DNA of 17,414 bases from an uncultured Bacteroides sp. (GTDB lineage: Bacteria > Bacteroidota > Bacteroidia > Bacteroidales > Bacteroidaceae): positions 1 through 17,414 of the forward strand of contig CAJKDC010000063.1 in NCBI GenBank assembly GCA_905198575.1, read 5' to 3'. Positions 6,454 through 13,859 of this stretch are shown in pieces (the first letter of the stretch is position 1; each line of letters starts with the position of its first letter). The position numbers and the translations under genes are program-made. The notes under the pieces are model-generated. The model made no database searches. It had not been told where the DNA came from and saw only the letters and a list, made by a program, of their open reading frames with translations.

Positions 6454-8511
6454 TTATTTCTTAAGTTCAGGATAGCTGACACGGGTGTGATACATCGTTT
6501 TCAGCTTTTCTTTAAATACAGCCTTGACTTTGGCAATATCAAGGAATGTAATTGGGCATTCCTTGAAATAGCCTTCCTGAACTTGGCTTTCGATAATTTT
6601 CTCGACAAGTGCAGAGATACTTTCTTCTGTATATTCGGGCAGACTTCTCGAAGCTGCCTCTACAGAGTCTGCCATCATCAGAATGGCCTGTTCTTTAGTG
6701 AAGGGATTAGGGCCAGGATAGCGAAAATCTTCTTTATCAACCTCTTCATCAGGATGCTCGTTCTGATAAGAGATATAGAAATATTTGGTAAGTCCCAGTC
6801 CGTGGTGTGTATTGATAAAGTCACGGATAACTCTTGGAAGATTGTTCTTGTCTGCCAGCTTTAATCCATCCGTAATGTGGCTGATTACAATCTGGGCACT
6901 TTGTTTATAACTAAGCTTCTCATGTGGGTTTACGCCTGACTGGTTTTCAGTGAAGAACGCAGGATTCTGCATTTTTCCTATATCATGATACAAAGCTCCG
7001 GTACGTACCAGCTGGCTGTTTGCACCAATCTTATTGGCAGCGGCAGCAGTCAGATTAGCCAACTGAAGTGAATGCTGGAATGTACCTGGAGCAATTTCGG
7101 ACATCTCTCGCAGTAGTTTGTTATTGATATTGGATAACTCTACAAGTGTAACATTGGAAGTGAAGCCAAACATCTTTTCCAAAATAAACAATAACGGGTA
7201 AATGAATAATAAGAGAATACCGTTTACAAAGAAGAACAGATACATGTACCGGTTCAGTTGCTTAAGTTCTTCTACATGACTAAGGTCTAATGCAAAATAA
7301 AGCAGAGAATATGCCAAGAATACTATTACGGCACTACGCAACAATTGTGAGCGTTGTGAAAGTTCGCGAAGGCTGTATATAGCAGCCATTCCTGCTATAA
7401 TCTGGATTAATATGAATTCGTGAGGACTTCTTAATGGAAGTGAGCTAAGGAGAATTATGCTAGTGTGCGTCATAAAAGCAGTCCTTGAGTCGAGGAAAAT
7501 ACTTACAATAATGGGCACCATAGCAAAAGGTATAATGTAGATGCTTGTAAAAGCTTGTTGTACCATGATGGACGACAATGCAGAAAATAAGGTGATTAAA
7601 GCAAACAGCAAAGTCATACTGCTGTAATCTTCAAAATAATTTTTCCGGAACATGCCTAGAAAAATCATGAAACAACCTACAATGATACTTACAAAAAGAA
7701 ACTGACCTAGTGTGGCAAGTCTTTTTTCACTGGCAGCTTCGTTACGGGTTTCCCATTCTTTTTGGAGAGAGGTGAGAATATTATAAGTCCGTTCATCAAC
7801 AATTTCTCCACGGTCTATGATTTTTTGTCCGTTCATGACCAGTCCGCTAGCCCAGGAAAGTCCGGATAATAAATCTTCTTTGGCAGTTTCTGATTTCTCA
7901 CTGTCATAAACTAAGTTTGGGGTTATATATTCATTGAGATTACATTTTTGCAACAATACCCGGTTGAATACAGCAGTATCTGTATTCATGATTTCTTCGT
8001 AAGCCTCTTTAACGGAATGTATGTCTTTTATGGAAGTTTGAGTAGATAAAGCATCGTTTACAATCTGGATGTATTGGATGCTGTCCTTCAGTAATTGTTC
8101 GATGGCTCCACCTTCCATGATGCCTTTTTCGTATTGAGCTTTTAACAGGTTTTCGACATACTTGCTGAAGTTAGTGTAGGGGAGAAAATGCTTGTATTTA
8201 TTGTCATAGTCACTTTTAAATTTAGCCAACATTTGCTCTTCTACTTTTTTGTCAAGCTTATAGTAAGGCTTATAGCTGGCCATAATGCTGTCTTGTTCCT
8301 TTTGTACCTGCTCATCGCTTTTATATATCGGGAAATCGAATGAGGCTTGTAGCAAGCCGTATTTCCATGGTTTGTTGATATCGAATTGATAATTGAATTT
8401 TCCTTCATTGGGTAAAAAGGATACAATGATTCCTACGGTCAGGAGAAAAATGGCGCATTTAAACCATAATCTTTTGTTAATAAACCAGCTATACGTGTGA
8501 TAAGTTTTCAT
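6454..8511 (-). CDS. pgpH: 7TM-HD (HDIG) membrane phosphodiesterase, PgpH family
   Basis: A 685-residue inner-membrane protein with the 7TMR-HD architecture: short cytoplasmic N-terminus, first helix at about 17-33, an extracytoplasmic domain to about 265 (ending with the family motif GQKIIDRGEIV near 228-238), a cluster of membrane helices from about 268 to 446, and a C-terminal cytoplasmic HD domain. Metal and catalytic residues are visible: H480, HD at 509-510 within the motif HDIGK, H545, HH at 569-570, and D615. Members in Gram-positives hydrolyse cyclic di-AMP; the same activity here is inferred from intact catalytic residues. The gene is a single minus-strand unit, divergent from gltX and converging on the tyrosine phosphatase gene with only 8 bp between stops. 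The start ATG is followed by a normal membrane-protein N-terminus and has no Shine-Dalgarno. Confidence 0.9.
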   Translation of the reverse strand: MKTYHTYSWFINKRLWFKCAIFLLTVGIIVSFLPNEGKFNYQFDINKPWKYGLLQASFDFPIYKSDEQVQKEQDSIMASYKPYYKLDKKVEEQMLAKFKSDYDNKYKHFLPYTNFSKYVENLLKAQYEKGIMEGGAIEQLLKDSIQYIQIVNDALSTQTSIKDIHSVKEAYEEIMNTDTAVFNRVLLQKCNLNEYITPNLVYDSEKSETAKEDLLSGLSWASGLVMNGQKIIDRGEIVDERTYNILTSLQKEWETRNEAASEKRLATLGQFLFVSIIVGCFMIFLGMFRKNYFEDYSSMTLLFALITLFSALSSIMVQQAFTSIYIIPFAMVPIIVSIFLDSRTAFMTHTSIILLSSLPLRSPHEFILIQIIAGMAAIYSLRELSQRSQLLRSAVIVFLAYSLLYFALDLSHVEELKQLNRYMYLFFFVNGILLLFIYPLLFILEKMFGFTSNVTLVELSNINNKLLREMSEIAPGTFQHSLQLANLTAAAANKIGANSQLVRTGALYHDIGKMQNPAFFTENQSGVNPHEKLSYKQSAQIVISHITDGLKLADKNNLPRVIRDFINTHHGLGLTKYFYISYQNEHPDEEVDKEDFRYPGPNPFTKEQAILMMADSVEAASRSLPEYTEESISALVEKIIESQVQEGYFKECPITFLDIAKVKAVFKEKLKTMYHTRVSYPELKK

Positions 8512-8528
8512 GTTGTTATATTTTTGGC

Positions 8529-8536
8529 CGAAAATA
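8529..8536 (-). promoter_or_regulatory. Weak -7 element for the 7TM-HD gene
   Basis: On the minus strand TATTTTCG differs from TAnnTTTG at one position and sits 17 bp before the ATG. No -33 box is clear. It is the best candidate in the 81-bp divergent gap. Confidence 0.3.
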
Positions 8537-8559
8537 CGAAAAAAACAGGAAAAATAGAT

Positions 8560-8567
8560 TAATTTTG
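8560..8567 (+). promoter_or_regulatory. -7 element for the gltX-waaA operon
   Basis: TAATTTTG, an exact TAnnTTTG followed by CA, ends 25 bp before the gltX ATG. No TTTG is present 19-21 bp upstream, so the -33 contact is weak or absent. Confidence 0.55.
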
Positions 8568-8592
8568 CAGCGCAATTTATAGATAAACAGCT

Positions 8593-10110
8593 ATGTCAGA
8601 AAGAAAAGTAAGAGTTCGTTTTGCTCCTAGCCCTACGGGCGCATTACATATCGGTGGTGTTCGTACTGCCTTGTATAATTATTTGTTTGCCCGTCAGCAT
8701 GGCGGTGAGTTGATTTTCCGTATTGAAGATACGGATTCCAACCGTTTTGTTCCCGGTGCAGAAGAATATATCATTGAGTCTTTCAAATGGTTGGGCATTC
8801 ATTTTGATGAAGGTGTCAGCTTCGGGGGTAATTATGGTCCGTATCGTCAGTCAGAGCGCCGTGATATTTATAAGAAATATGTTAAGGTCTTGCTGGATAA
8901 TGGAAAGGCTTATATTGCTTTTGATACGCCAGAAGAGCTGGATGCTAAGCGTAAAGAAATTCCTAACTTCCAATATGATGCTTCAACGCGTACATCTATG
9001 CGTAACTCGTTGACACTTCCTGCAGAAGAAGTACAGCGGCTTATCGATGAAGGACAGCAGTATGTAGTTCGATTTAAGATTGAACCGAACGAAGATGTGC
9101 ATGTTCATGATATAATTCGTGGTGAAGTAGTTATCAATTCTTCAATATTGGACGACAAAGTTTTGTATAAGTCGGCTGATGAACTTCCTACTTACCATCT
9201 TGCAAATATTGTGGATGATCATTTGATGGAAGTTTCACATGTTATCCGTGGTGAAGAATGGCTGCCTTCTGCTCCATTGCATGTTTTATTGTACAGAGCT
9301 TTTGGATGGGAAGATACAATGCCTGAATTTGCTCACCTTCCTTTGCTTTTGAAACCGGATGGAAACGGTAAGTTGAGCAAGCGTGATGGCGATCGTCTGG
9401 GATTCCCTGTATTCCCGTTGGAATGGCATGATCCTAAGACGGGTGAAGTTTCTTCTGGATATCGTGAATCTGGATATTTGCCTGAAGCTGTTATTAACTT
9501 CCTCGCTTTGTTGGGTTGGAATCCAGGTAATGACCAGGAAATTATGTCAATGGATGAGCTGATTCGTCTGTTTGATTTGCATCGTTGCAGTAAGGCTGGT
9601 GCTAAGTTTGATTATGAAAAAGGCAAATGGTTCAATCATGAATATATTTTGCTGAAGAGCAATGAAGAAATTGCGAGCTTGTTTATGCCTATTTTGAAAG
9701 AACATGGTGTAGAGGCTCCGATGGAAACAGTAGTCACTGTTGTTGGCCTGATGAAGGGTCGTGTAAGTTTTGTGAAGGAATTGTGGGAAACTTGCAAATT
9801 CTTCTTTGTCGCTCCTGAAACATACGATGAAAAAACAGTGAAGAAACGCTGGAAAGAGGACTCGGCAGAGCGTATGACAGAGTTGGCTGACTTACTGGAG
9901 TCATTGGATGATTTCTCTTTGGCTCATCAGGAAGAAGTAGTAATGAAATGGATTGAGGATAAAGGTTATCATTTAGGAAATATTATGAATGCTTTCCGTC
10001 TTACTTTGGTAGGTGAAGGAAAGGGTCCTCATATGTTTGATATTTCGGCTGTTTTAGGAAAAGAGGAAACCATTCGCCGTATGCGTCGGGCCGTAGAAGT
10101 GCTTAAATAA
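8593..10110 (+). CDS. gltX: Glutamyl-tRNA synthetase
   Basis: Class I aminoacyl-tRNA synthetase that charges tRNA-Glu with glutamate in the cytoplasm. The 505-residue protein begins with the Rossmann domain FAPSPTGALHIGG; the HIGH-type signature is HIGG at 19-22. The KMSKS-type loop is KLSKR at 260-264. EDTDSNR (45-51) and YGPYRQSER (81-89) are standard family blocks. The C-terminal half forms the anticodon-binding domain. The zinc-binding cysteines of E. coli GltX are absent (AYIAFDTPEEL in that region), as in many zinc-free GltX enzymes. Residues 271-294 (FPVFPLEWHD onward) look like a short lineage-typical insertion after KLSKR. I favour a canonical rather than tRNA-Gln-misacylating enzyme but cannot decide specificity by eye. 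waaA follows after 13 bp. Confidence 0.97.
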   Translation: MSERKVRVRFAPSPTGALHIGGVRTALYNYLFARQHGGELIFRIEDTDSNRFVPGAEEYIIESFKWLGIHFDEGVSFGGNYGPYRQSERRDIYKKYVKVLLDNGKAYIAFDTPEELDAKRKEIPNFQYDASTRTSMRNSLTLPAEEVQRLIDEGQQYVVRFKIEPNEDVHVHDIIRGEVVINSSILDDKVLYKSADELPTYHLANIVDDHLMEVSHVIRGEEWLPSAPLHVLLYRAFGWEDTMPEFAHLPLLLKPDGNGKLSKRDGDRLGFPVFPLEWHDPKTGEVSSGYRESGYLPEAVINFLALLGWNPGNDQEIMSMDELIRLFDLHRCSKAGAKFDYEKGKWFNHEYILLKSNEEIASLFMPILKEHGVEAPMETVVTVVGLMKGRVSFVKELWETCKFFFVAPETYDEKTVKKRWKEDSAERMTELADLLESLDDFSLAHQEEVVMKWIEDKGYHLGNIMNAFRLTLVGEGKGPHMFDISAVLGKEETIRRMRRAVEVLK

Positions 10111-10123
10111 AAAAGATTGAGTA

Positions 10124-11344
10124 ATGATTTATAATTTAATCATATATCTCTATGCAAGTGCAGTCAGATTGGCTGCACTTTTTAATAAGAAAGCATCCCT
10201 CATGGTTGCAGGCCATACCGAAGCTTTTAATAAACTGAAGAAGGAAATAGATTCATCGGCAAAGTATATCTGGTTTCATGTTGCTTCTCTGGGTGAGTTT
10301 GAACAAGGGCGCCCATTGATAGAGGAGATAAGAAAACAATATCCGGATTATAAAATTTTGCAGACTTTTTTCTCACCTTCCGGTTACGAGGTGCGTAAGA
10401 ATTATAAGGGTGCTGATATCGTTTGCTATCTCCCATTTGACACACCAGGTAATGCGCATCGCTTTATAGCATTAGCCAAACCTTGTATGGCTTTCTTTGT
10501 GAAATATGAATTCTGGAAGAACTACTTGGTAGAACTGAACCGTAAATCTATTCCGGTTTATAGTGTATCGTCTATCTTTCGTGATAACCAAATATTCTTT
10601 CGCTGGTATGGAGCTAGTTACCGGAATGTCTTGAAACAGTTTACTCATCTTTTTGTGCAGAATGAATATTCTGTTTCCTTGTTGGAAAAAATTAGTGTAC
10701 GAAATACAACGGTCGTGGGGGATACACGCTTTGACCGTGTATTGGAAATCTGCAGGCAAGCAAAGGAATTACCTATTGTGGAGCAGTTTAAAGGGAATGC
10801 AGTAACACTGGTCGCAGGAAGTTCATGGGCTCCAGATGAGGATATATTCATTCCTTATTTTAATGCGCATCCTAAAATGAAGCTGATTATAGCTCCACAT
10901 GTAATTGATGAAAGCCATATTAAAGAAATTATAGGCAAATTGGATAGAACTGTTGTCCGCTATACGCAGGCTACACCTGAAACCGTGGCTCAGGCCGATT
11001 GTCTGATTATTGATTGTTTTGGGCTGTTATCTTCTATCTATCGTTACGGAGAAATAGCTTATATAGGTGGTGGCTTTGGAGTAAGTATTCATAATACATT
11101 AGAGGCTGCTGTATATGGAATGCCTGTAATTTTTGGACCAAACAACAAGAAATTTCAGGAAGCTCAGGATCTCTTAGTATGTAAGGGTGGATTTGAAATT
11201 CTGGGAGCTCAGGATTTTAATCAGCTAATGGACAGATTTCTTACAGATAACAGCTTTTTGGATAAGGCTGGTAAGAAAGCGGGAAATTATGTCCGGGATA
11301 ACTCTGGTGCTTTAGAAAAGATCATGCATGAGATTTCTTTTTAA
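10124..11344 (+). CDS. waaA: 3-deoxy-D-manno-octulosonic acid (Kdo) transferase
   Basis: GT30-family glycosyltransferase that adds Kdo from CMP-Kdo to the lipid A precursor on the inner face of the cytoplasmic membrane. The 406 residues include an N-terminal membrane anchor (about 3-20), the acceptor-side motif SLGEFEQGRP with the likely catalytic Glu58, a mid-protein FVKYEFWKNY block (near 125-134) typical of KdtA, and the C-terminal CMP-Kdo-binding segment GGGFGVSIHNTLEAAVYG with FGPN (about 313-336). Whether it adds one or two Kdo residues cannot be told; Bacteroides lipid A-core usually carries a single Kdo. It is 13 bp downstream of gltX and should share its transcript, ending at the hairpin at 11371-11400. 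Confidence 0.94.
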   Translation: MIYNLIIYLYASAVRLAALFNKKASLMVAGHTEAFNKLKKEIDSSAKYIWFHVASLGEFEQGRPLIEEIRKQYPDYKILQTFFSPSGYEVRKNYKGADIVCYLPFDTPGNAHRFIALAKPCMAFFVKYEFWKNYLVELNRKSIPVYSVSSIFRDNQIFFRWYGASYRNVLKQFTHLFVQNEYSVSLLEKISVRNTTVVGDTRFDRVLEICRQAKELPIVEQFKGNAVTLVAGSSWAPDEDIFIPYFNAHPKMKLIIAPHVIDESHIKEIIGKLDRTVVRYTQATPETVAQADCLIIDCFGLLSSIYRYGEIAYIGGGFGVSIHNTLEAAVYGMPVIFGPNNKKFQEAQDLLVCKGGFEILGAQDFNQLMDRFLTDNSFLDKAGKKAGNYVRDNSGALEKIMHEISF

Positions 11345-11370
11345 AAGCGATAATTATGTAATTATTTTAA

Positions 11371-11406
11371 AAAGTTTGCTTCTCTTGAGGAGCAAACTTT
11401 TTTTTT
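11371..11406 (+). terminator. Rho-independent terminator after waaA
   Basis: Arms AAAGTTTGCT (11371-11380) and AGCAAACTTT (11391-11400) are perfectly complementary, extended by A-T pairs on the outside, with a 10-nt loop and a T run to 11406. It closes the gltX-waaA operon. Confidence 0.88.
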
Positions 11407-11603
11407 ATGAAATATCATTAATTTTGCATCTGAAACTTTGTTTAATCAAGTAGTATATTCGGCATTTTACAAGATGCTCTAATCTAGTTACTGAAAAATA
11501 CTTGTTCTGTATAGCTTTTGATTTGGGGGGCATGCGTTTGGCATGGTAATGTGGAAAATACTATGAATGTGATAAAATCATTATATTAAAATATTGTTGT
11601 ATT
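11407..11603 (+). other. Long intergenic leader upstream of the GH109-like gene
   Basis: A 197-bp gap. The best promoter element is TAATTTTG at 11419-11426 (exact TAnnTTTG followed by CA), without a clear -33 box. If used, the leader is about 170 nt. It contains a G6 run at 11525-11530, a small CATGC/GCATG inverted repeat just after it, and very short ATG frames such as one starting at 11541. No riboswitch or T-box fold was recognised. Confidence 0.4.
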
Positions 11604-13154
11604 ATGCGAAAAATTAGTCTATTGGCGGCTGGGATATGTGCTTTCTTTATGATTGCATGTACAAATAAGCCGCAGCAGGAGGTTTACACTTCTGCTTATG
11701 GAACTTCCTGGCATTGGGAAAAGGGAACAATTGTTGTTGATACTCCAGAACGTCCGGCAGGACAAGAACATGTGTTGGGCCTGGTAACTCCGAAATTAAG
11801 TGTTGTTCGTGTAGGTTTTGTGGGTCTTGGAATGCGTGGACCAGGTGCGGTTGAGCGTTTTACTCATATTCCGGGCGTGGATATCGTAGCACTTTGTGAT
11901 TACGAAAAGGAACGTGCTGAAGGTTGCCAGAAGTATCTTCAGAATGCCAGTCTTCCTCCTGCTGATATTTACTATGGAGAGAAAGGATACGAAGAATTAT
12001 GCAAACGCGAGGATATAGACTTGGTTTATGTGGCAACAGATTGGGAACATCACTTCCCCGTAGCAAAATGTGCTTTGGAGAATGGCAAGCATGCCGCTAT
12101 TGAAGTTCCGTCTGCCATGAATCTGGAACAGTGCTGGGAGCTTATCAATTTGAGTGAAAAGAACCGTAAACACTGTATGATTCTGGAAAACTGCTGTTAT
12201 GACTGGTTTGAAATGAATACGCTGAATATGGCTCAGCAGGGTGTATTTGGTGAAGTGCTCCGTGCTCAAGGTGCTTACATCCATAATTTGGACGAATTTT
12301 GGCCATATTACTGGAAAAATGGTGAGGACAAGATGGGCTGGCGTTTGAAATACAATCGTGAACATCGTGGTGATGTGTATGCAACTCATGGACTTGGCCC
12401 TGTGGCACAGGCTCTGAATATTCATCGTGGTGACCGTATGACTACTCTTGTAGCAATGGATACAAAAGCTGTTCATGGTCCTGAATTGGTTGAAAAGGCA
12501 ACTGGTGAAAAATGTACCGATTTCCGCAATGGTGATCATACTACTACACTGATTCGTACAGAAAACGGAAAAGTTATTGAAATTCAGCATAATGTAATGA
12601 GCCCACAGCCTTACAACCGTTTGTATCAGTTGACAGGTACTAAAGGATTTGCAAATAAATATCCAGTAGAAGGTTATGCAGTTGATGCTTCGCAGATGAA
12701 GGCTTCGGGCGTTCAGCCAAAGGTTGATAATCTTACTTCTCATGGATTTATGCCAGAATCAGAAATGAAGGCTTTGGTAGATAAGTATCAGCATCCGATA
12801 TTGAAGAAATATGGTGAAATGGCCAAAGAAGTAGGTGGTCATGGCGGTATGGATTTCATTATGGACTCTCGTCTGGTTTACTGTTTGCAGAATGGTTTGC
12901 CGTTGGATATGGATGTTTACGATTTGGCTGAATGGTGTAGTTTGGCTGAACTAGGTTCATTGTCAATGGATAATGGTTGTGCTGCTGTCCGTATTCCAGA
13001 CTTTACTCGTGGACACTGGAATGATGTTCAGGGCTTCAAACATGCTTATGCCAGTGAGGCAGATGAAGCAGCAGCTATGAAGATTGCTAAAGAAGCAACT
13101 GCAAAACTGAAAGAAGAAGGAGCTAAGGCTTGGGCTGAAGCAGCAAAAAAATAA
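11604..13154 (+). CDS. GH109-like Gfo/Idh/MocA-family lipoprotein (probable alpha-N-acetylgalactosaminidase)
   Basis: A 516-residue exported protein. The N-terminus is a lipoprotein signal peptide with lipobox FMIAC (Cys19). The NAD-binding Rossmann loop VGFVGLGMRGPG lies at 70-81. Features shared with the characterised NAD-dependent GH109 enzyme from Elizabethkingia are ECW after the Rossmann fold, the VYATHG block (Tyr259, His262), GGHGGMD (411-417), VYDLAEW and IPDFT. The Lys of the Gfo/Idh EKP motif is replaced (AIEVPSA, 165-171), consistent with a glycosidase rather than a dehydrogenase. GH109 enzymes use a tightly bound NAD in a redox-elimination mechanism to remove terminal GalNAc, for example from mucin-type glycans or blood-group A structures. 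No acidic run follows Cys19, so a periplasm-facing anchor is more likely than surface export. A 35-residue Ala/Lys/Glu helix is appended at the C-terminus. It is a single gene with its own terminator. Confidence 0.82.
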   Translation: MRKISLLAAGICAFFMIACTNKPQQEVYTSAYGTSWHWEKGTIVVDTPERPAGQEHVLGLVTPKLSVVRVGFVGLGMRGPGAVERFTHIPGVDIVALCDYEKERAEGCQKYLQNASLPPADIYYGEKGYEELCKREDIDLVYVATDWEHHFPVAKCALENGKHAAIEVPSAMNLEQCWELINLSEKNRKHCMILENCCYDWFEMNTLNMAQQGVFGEVLRAQGAYIHNLDEFWPYYWKNGEDKMGWRLKYNREHRGDVYATHGLGPVAQALNIHRGDRMTTLVAMDTKAVHGPELVEKATGEKCTDFRNGDHTTTLIRTENGKVIEIQHNVMSPQPYNRLYQLTGTKGFANKYPVEGYAVDASQMKASGVQPKVDNLTSHGFMPESEMKALVDKYQHPILKKYGEMAKEVGGHGGMDFIMDSRLVYCLQNGLPLDMDVYDLAEWCSLAELGSLSMDNGCAAVRIPDFTRGHWNDVQGFKHAYASEADEAAAMKIAKEATAKLKEEGAKAWAEAAKK

Positions 13155-13179
13155 GATGAATATCTTCTTCTGATTATAT

Positions 13180-13229
13180 AAAAAAGTTGGGATACCCATA
13201 CTTCTCACAAGGGTATCCCAACTTTTTTT
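13180..13229. terminator. Bidirectional terminator between convergent genes
   Basis: Arms at 13181-13197 (AAAAAGTTGGGATACCC) and 13211-13227 are perfect 17-bp complements around a 13-nt loop. A T run follows on the + strand and six A precede on the left, so it has a U tract in both directions. It should end the GH109-like transcript and the leftward carbonic anhydrase transcript. Confidence 0.9.
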
Positions 13230-13323
13230 ATGTGTCAAAATAATGATGAACTTGCGGCATGAAAGTGCAGCAGGTTTCTCACAAAAATGATTGGAGTTTG
13301 TTTCAATAATGATACACTCAGAA

Positions 13324-13851
13324 CTAACGGTTATCTTCTTCCTTGAACCAGGAAGCATACATAAGATATCCGTTGGCTATTTTTTTATTAAGTTCTTTGC
13401 TCTGTGTCGGGTCTACTTGTTTTATAAATTTAGCAGGAACTCCTCCCCAAAGGGTATGAGGTGGAATGACTGTATGAGCTAGAACCAAAGCTCCGGCAGC
13501 TACAATTGCTCCTTCGCCTACTACTGCGTGATCAAGAATGGTTGACCCCATTCCGACCAGTGCATTGTCTTTAACGGTTGCACCGTGTAGTGTAACATTG
13601 TGTCCGATAGACACATCGTCGCCTATTTCTACTACAGACTTTTCATACAGTGTGTGTATGACAGTACCGTCTTGTATATTTACGCGATTGCCGATACGGA
13701 TGGAGTTGACATCTCCTCGAAGAACTGTATTGAACCAGATACTGCATTGATTACCAATTTCTACATCGCCGATGATTGTTGCATTGTCGGCCAGGTAACA
13801 GTCATCTCCTATTTTAGGCGTAAAATTTCTTACTGATTTTATAAGTGCCAT
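13324..13851 (-). CDS. Gamma-class carbonic anhydrase-like hexapeptide protein
   Basis: A 175-residue left-handed beta-helix protein built of hexapeptide repeats ([IV]G-spaced, for example IGDVEIGNQCSI and VGEGAIVAAGALV), expected to form a trimer in the cytoplasm. The three zinc-ligand histidines of gamma-carbonic anhydrases are present: H66 (DGTVIHT), H84 (IGHN) and H89 (TLHG). The RGD block at 45-47 (Arg and Asp forming the inter-subunit contact) is also conserved. Length and the WGGVPAKFIK segment put it with YrdA/PaaY-type members rather than the longer Cam form, so hydration of CO2 is plausible but not guaranteed; some relatives are inactive or act as thioesterases. It lies 8 bp after the aminopeptidase gene, in the same orientation, and is probably translated from the same mRNA. 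Confidence 0.88.
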   Translation of the reverse strand: MALIKSVRNFTPKIGDDCYLADNATIIGDVEIGNQCSIWFNTVLRGDVNSIRIGNRVNIQDGTVIHTLYEKSVVEIGDDVSIGHNVTLHGATVKDNALVGMGSTILDHAVVGEGAIVAAGALVLAHTVIPPHTLWGGVPAKFIKQVDPTQSKELNKKIANGYLMYASWFKEEDNR

Positions 13852-13859
13852 AGTCTATA

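Noticed and set aside
6036..6482. 148-residue frame antisense to the tyrosine phosphatase gene
   Set aside because: No recognisable domain, no promoter, and it covers a gene with intact catalytic motifs.
11997..12743. 248-residue open frame antisense to the GH109-like gene
   Set aside because: Its sequence has low-complexity, Thr/His/Phe-rich composition with no motif, and it mirrors strong coding sequence on the other strand.
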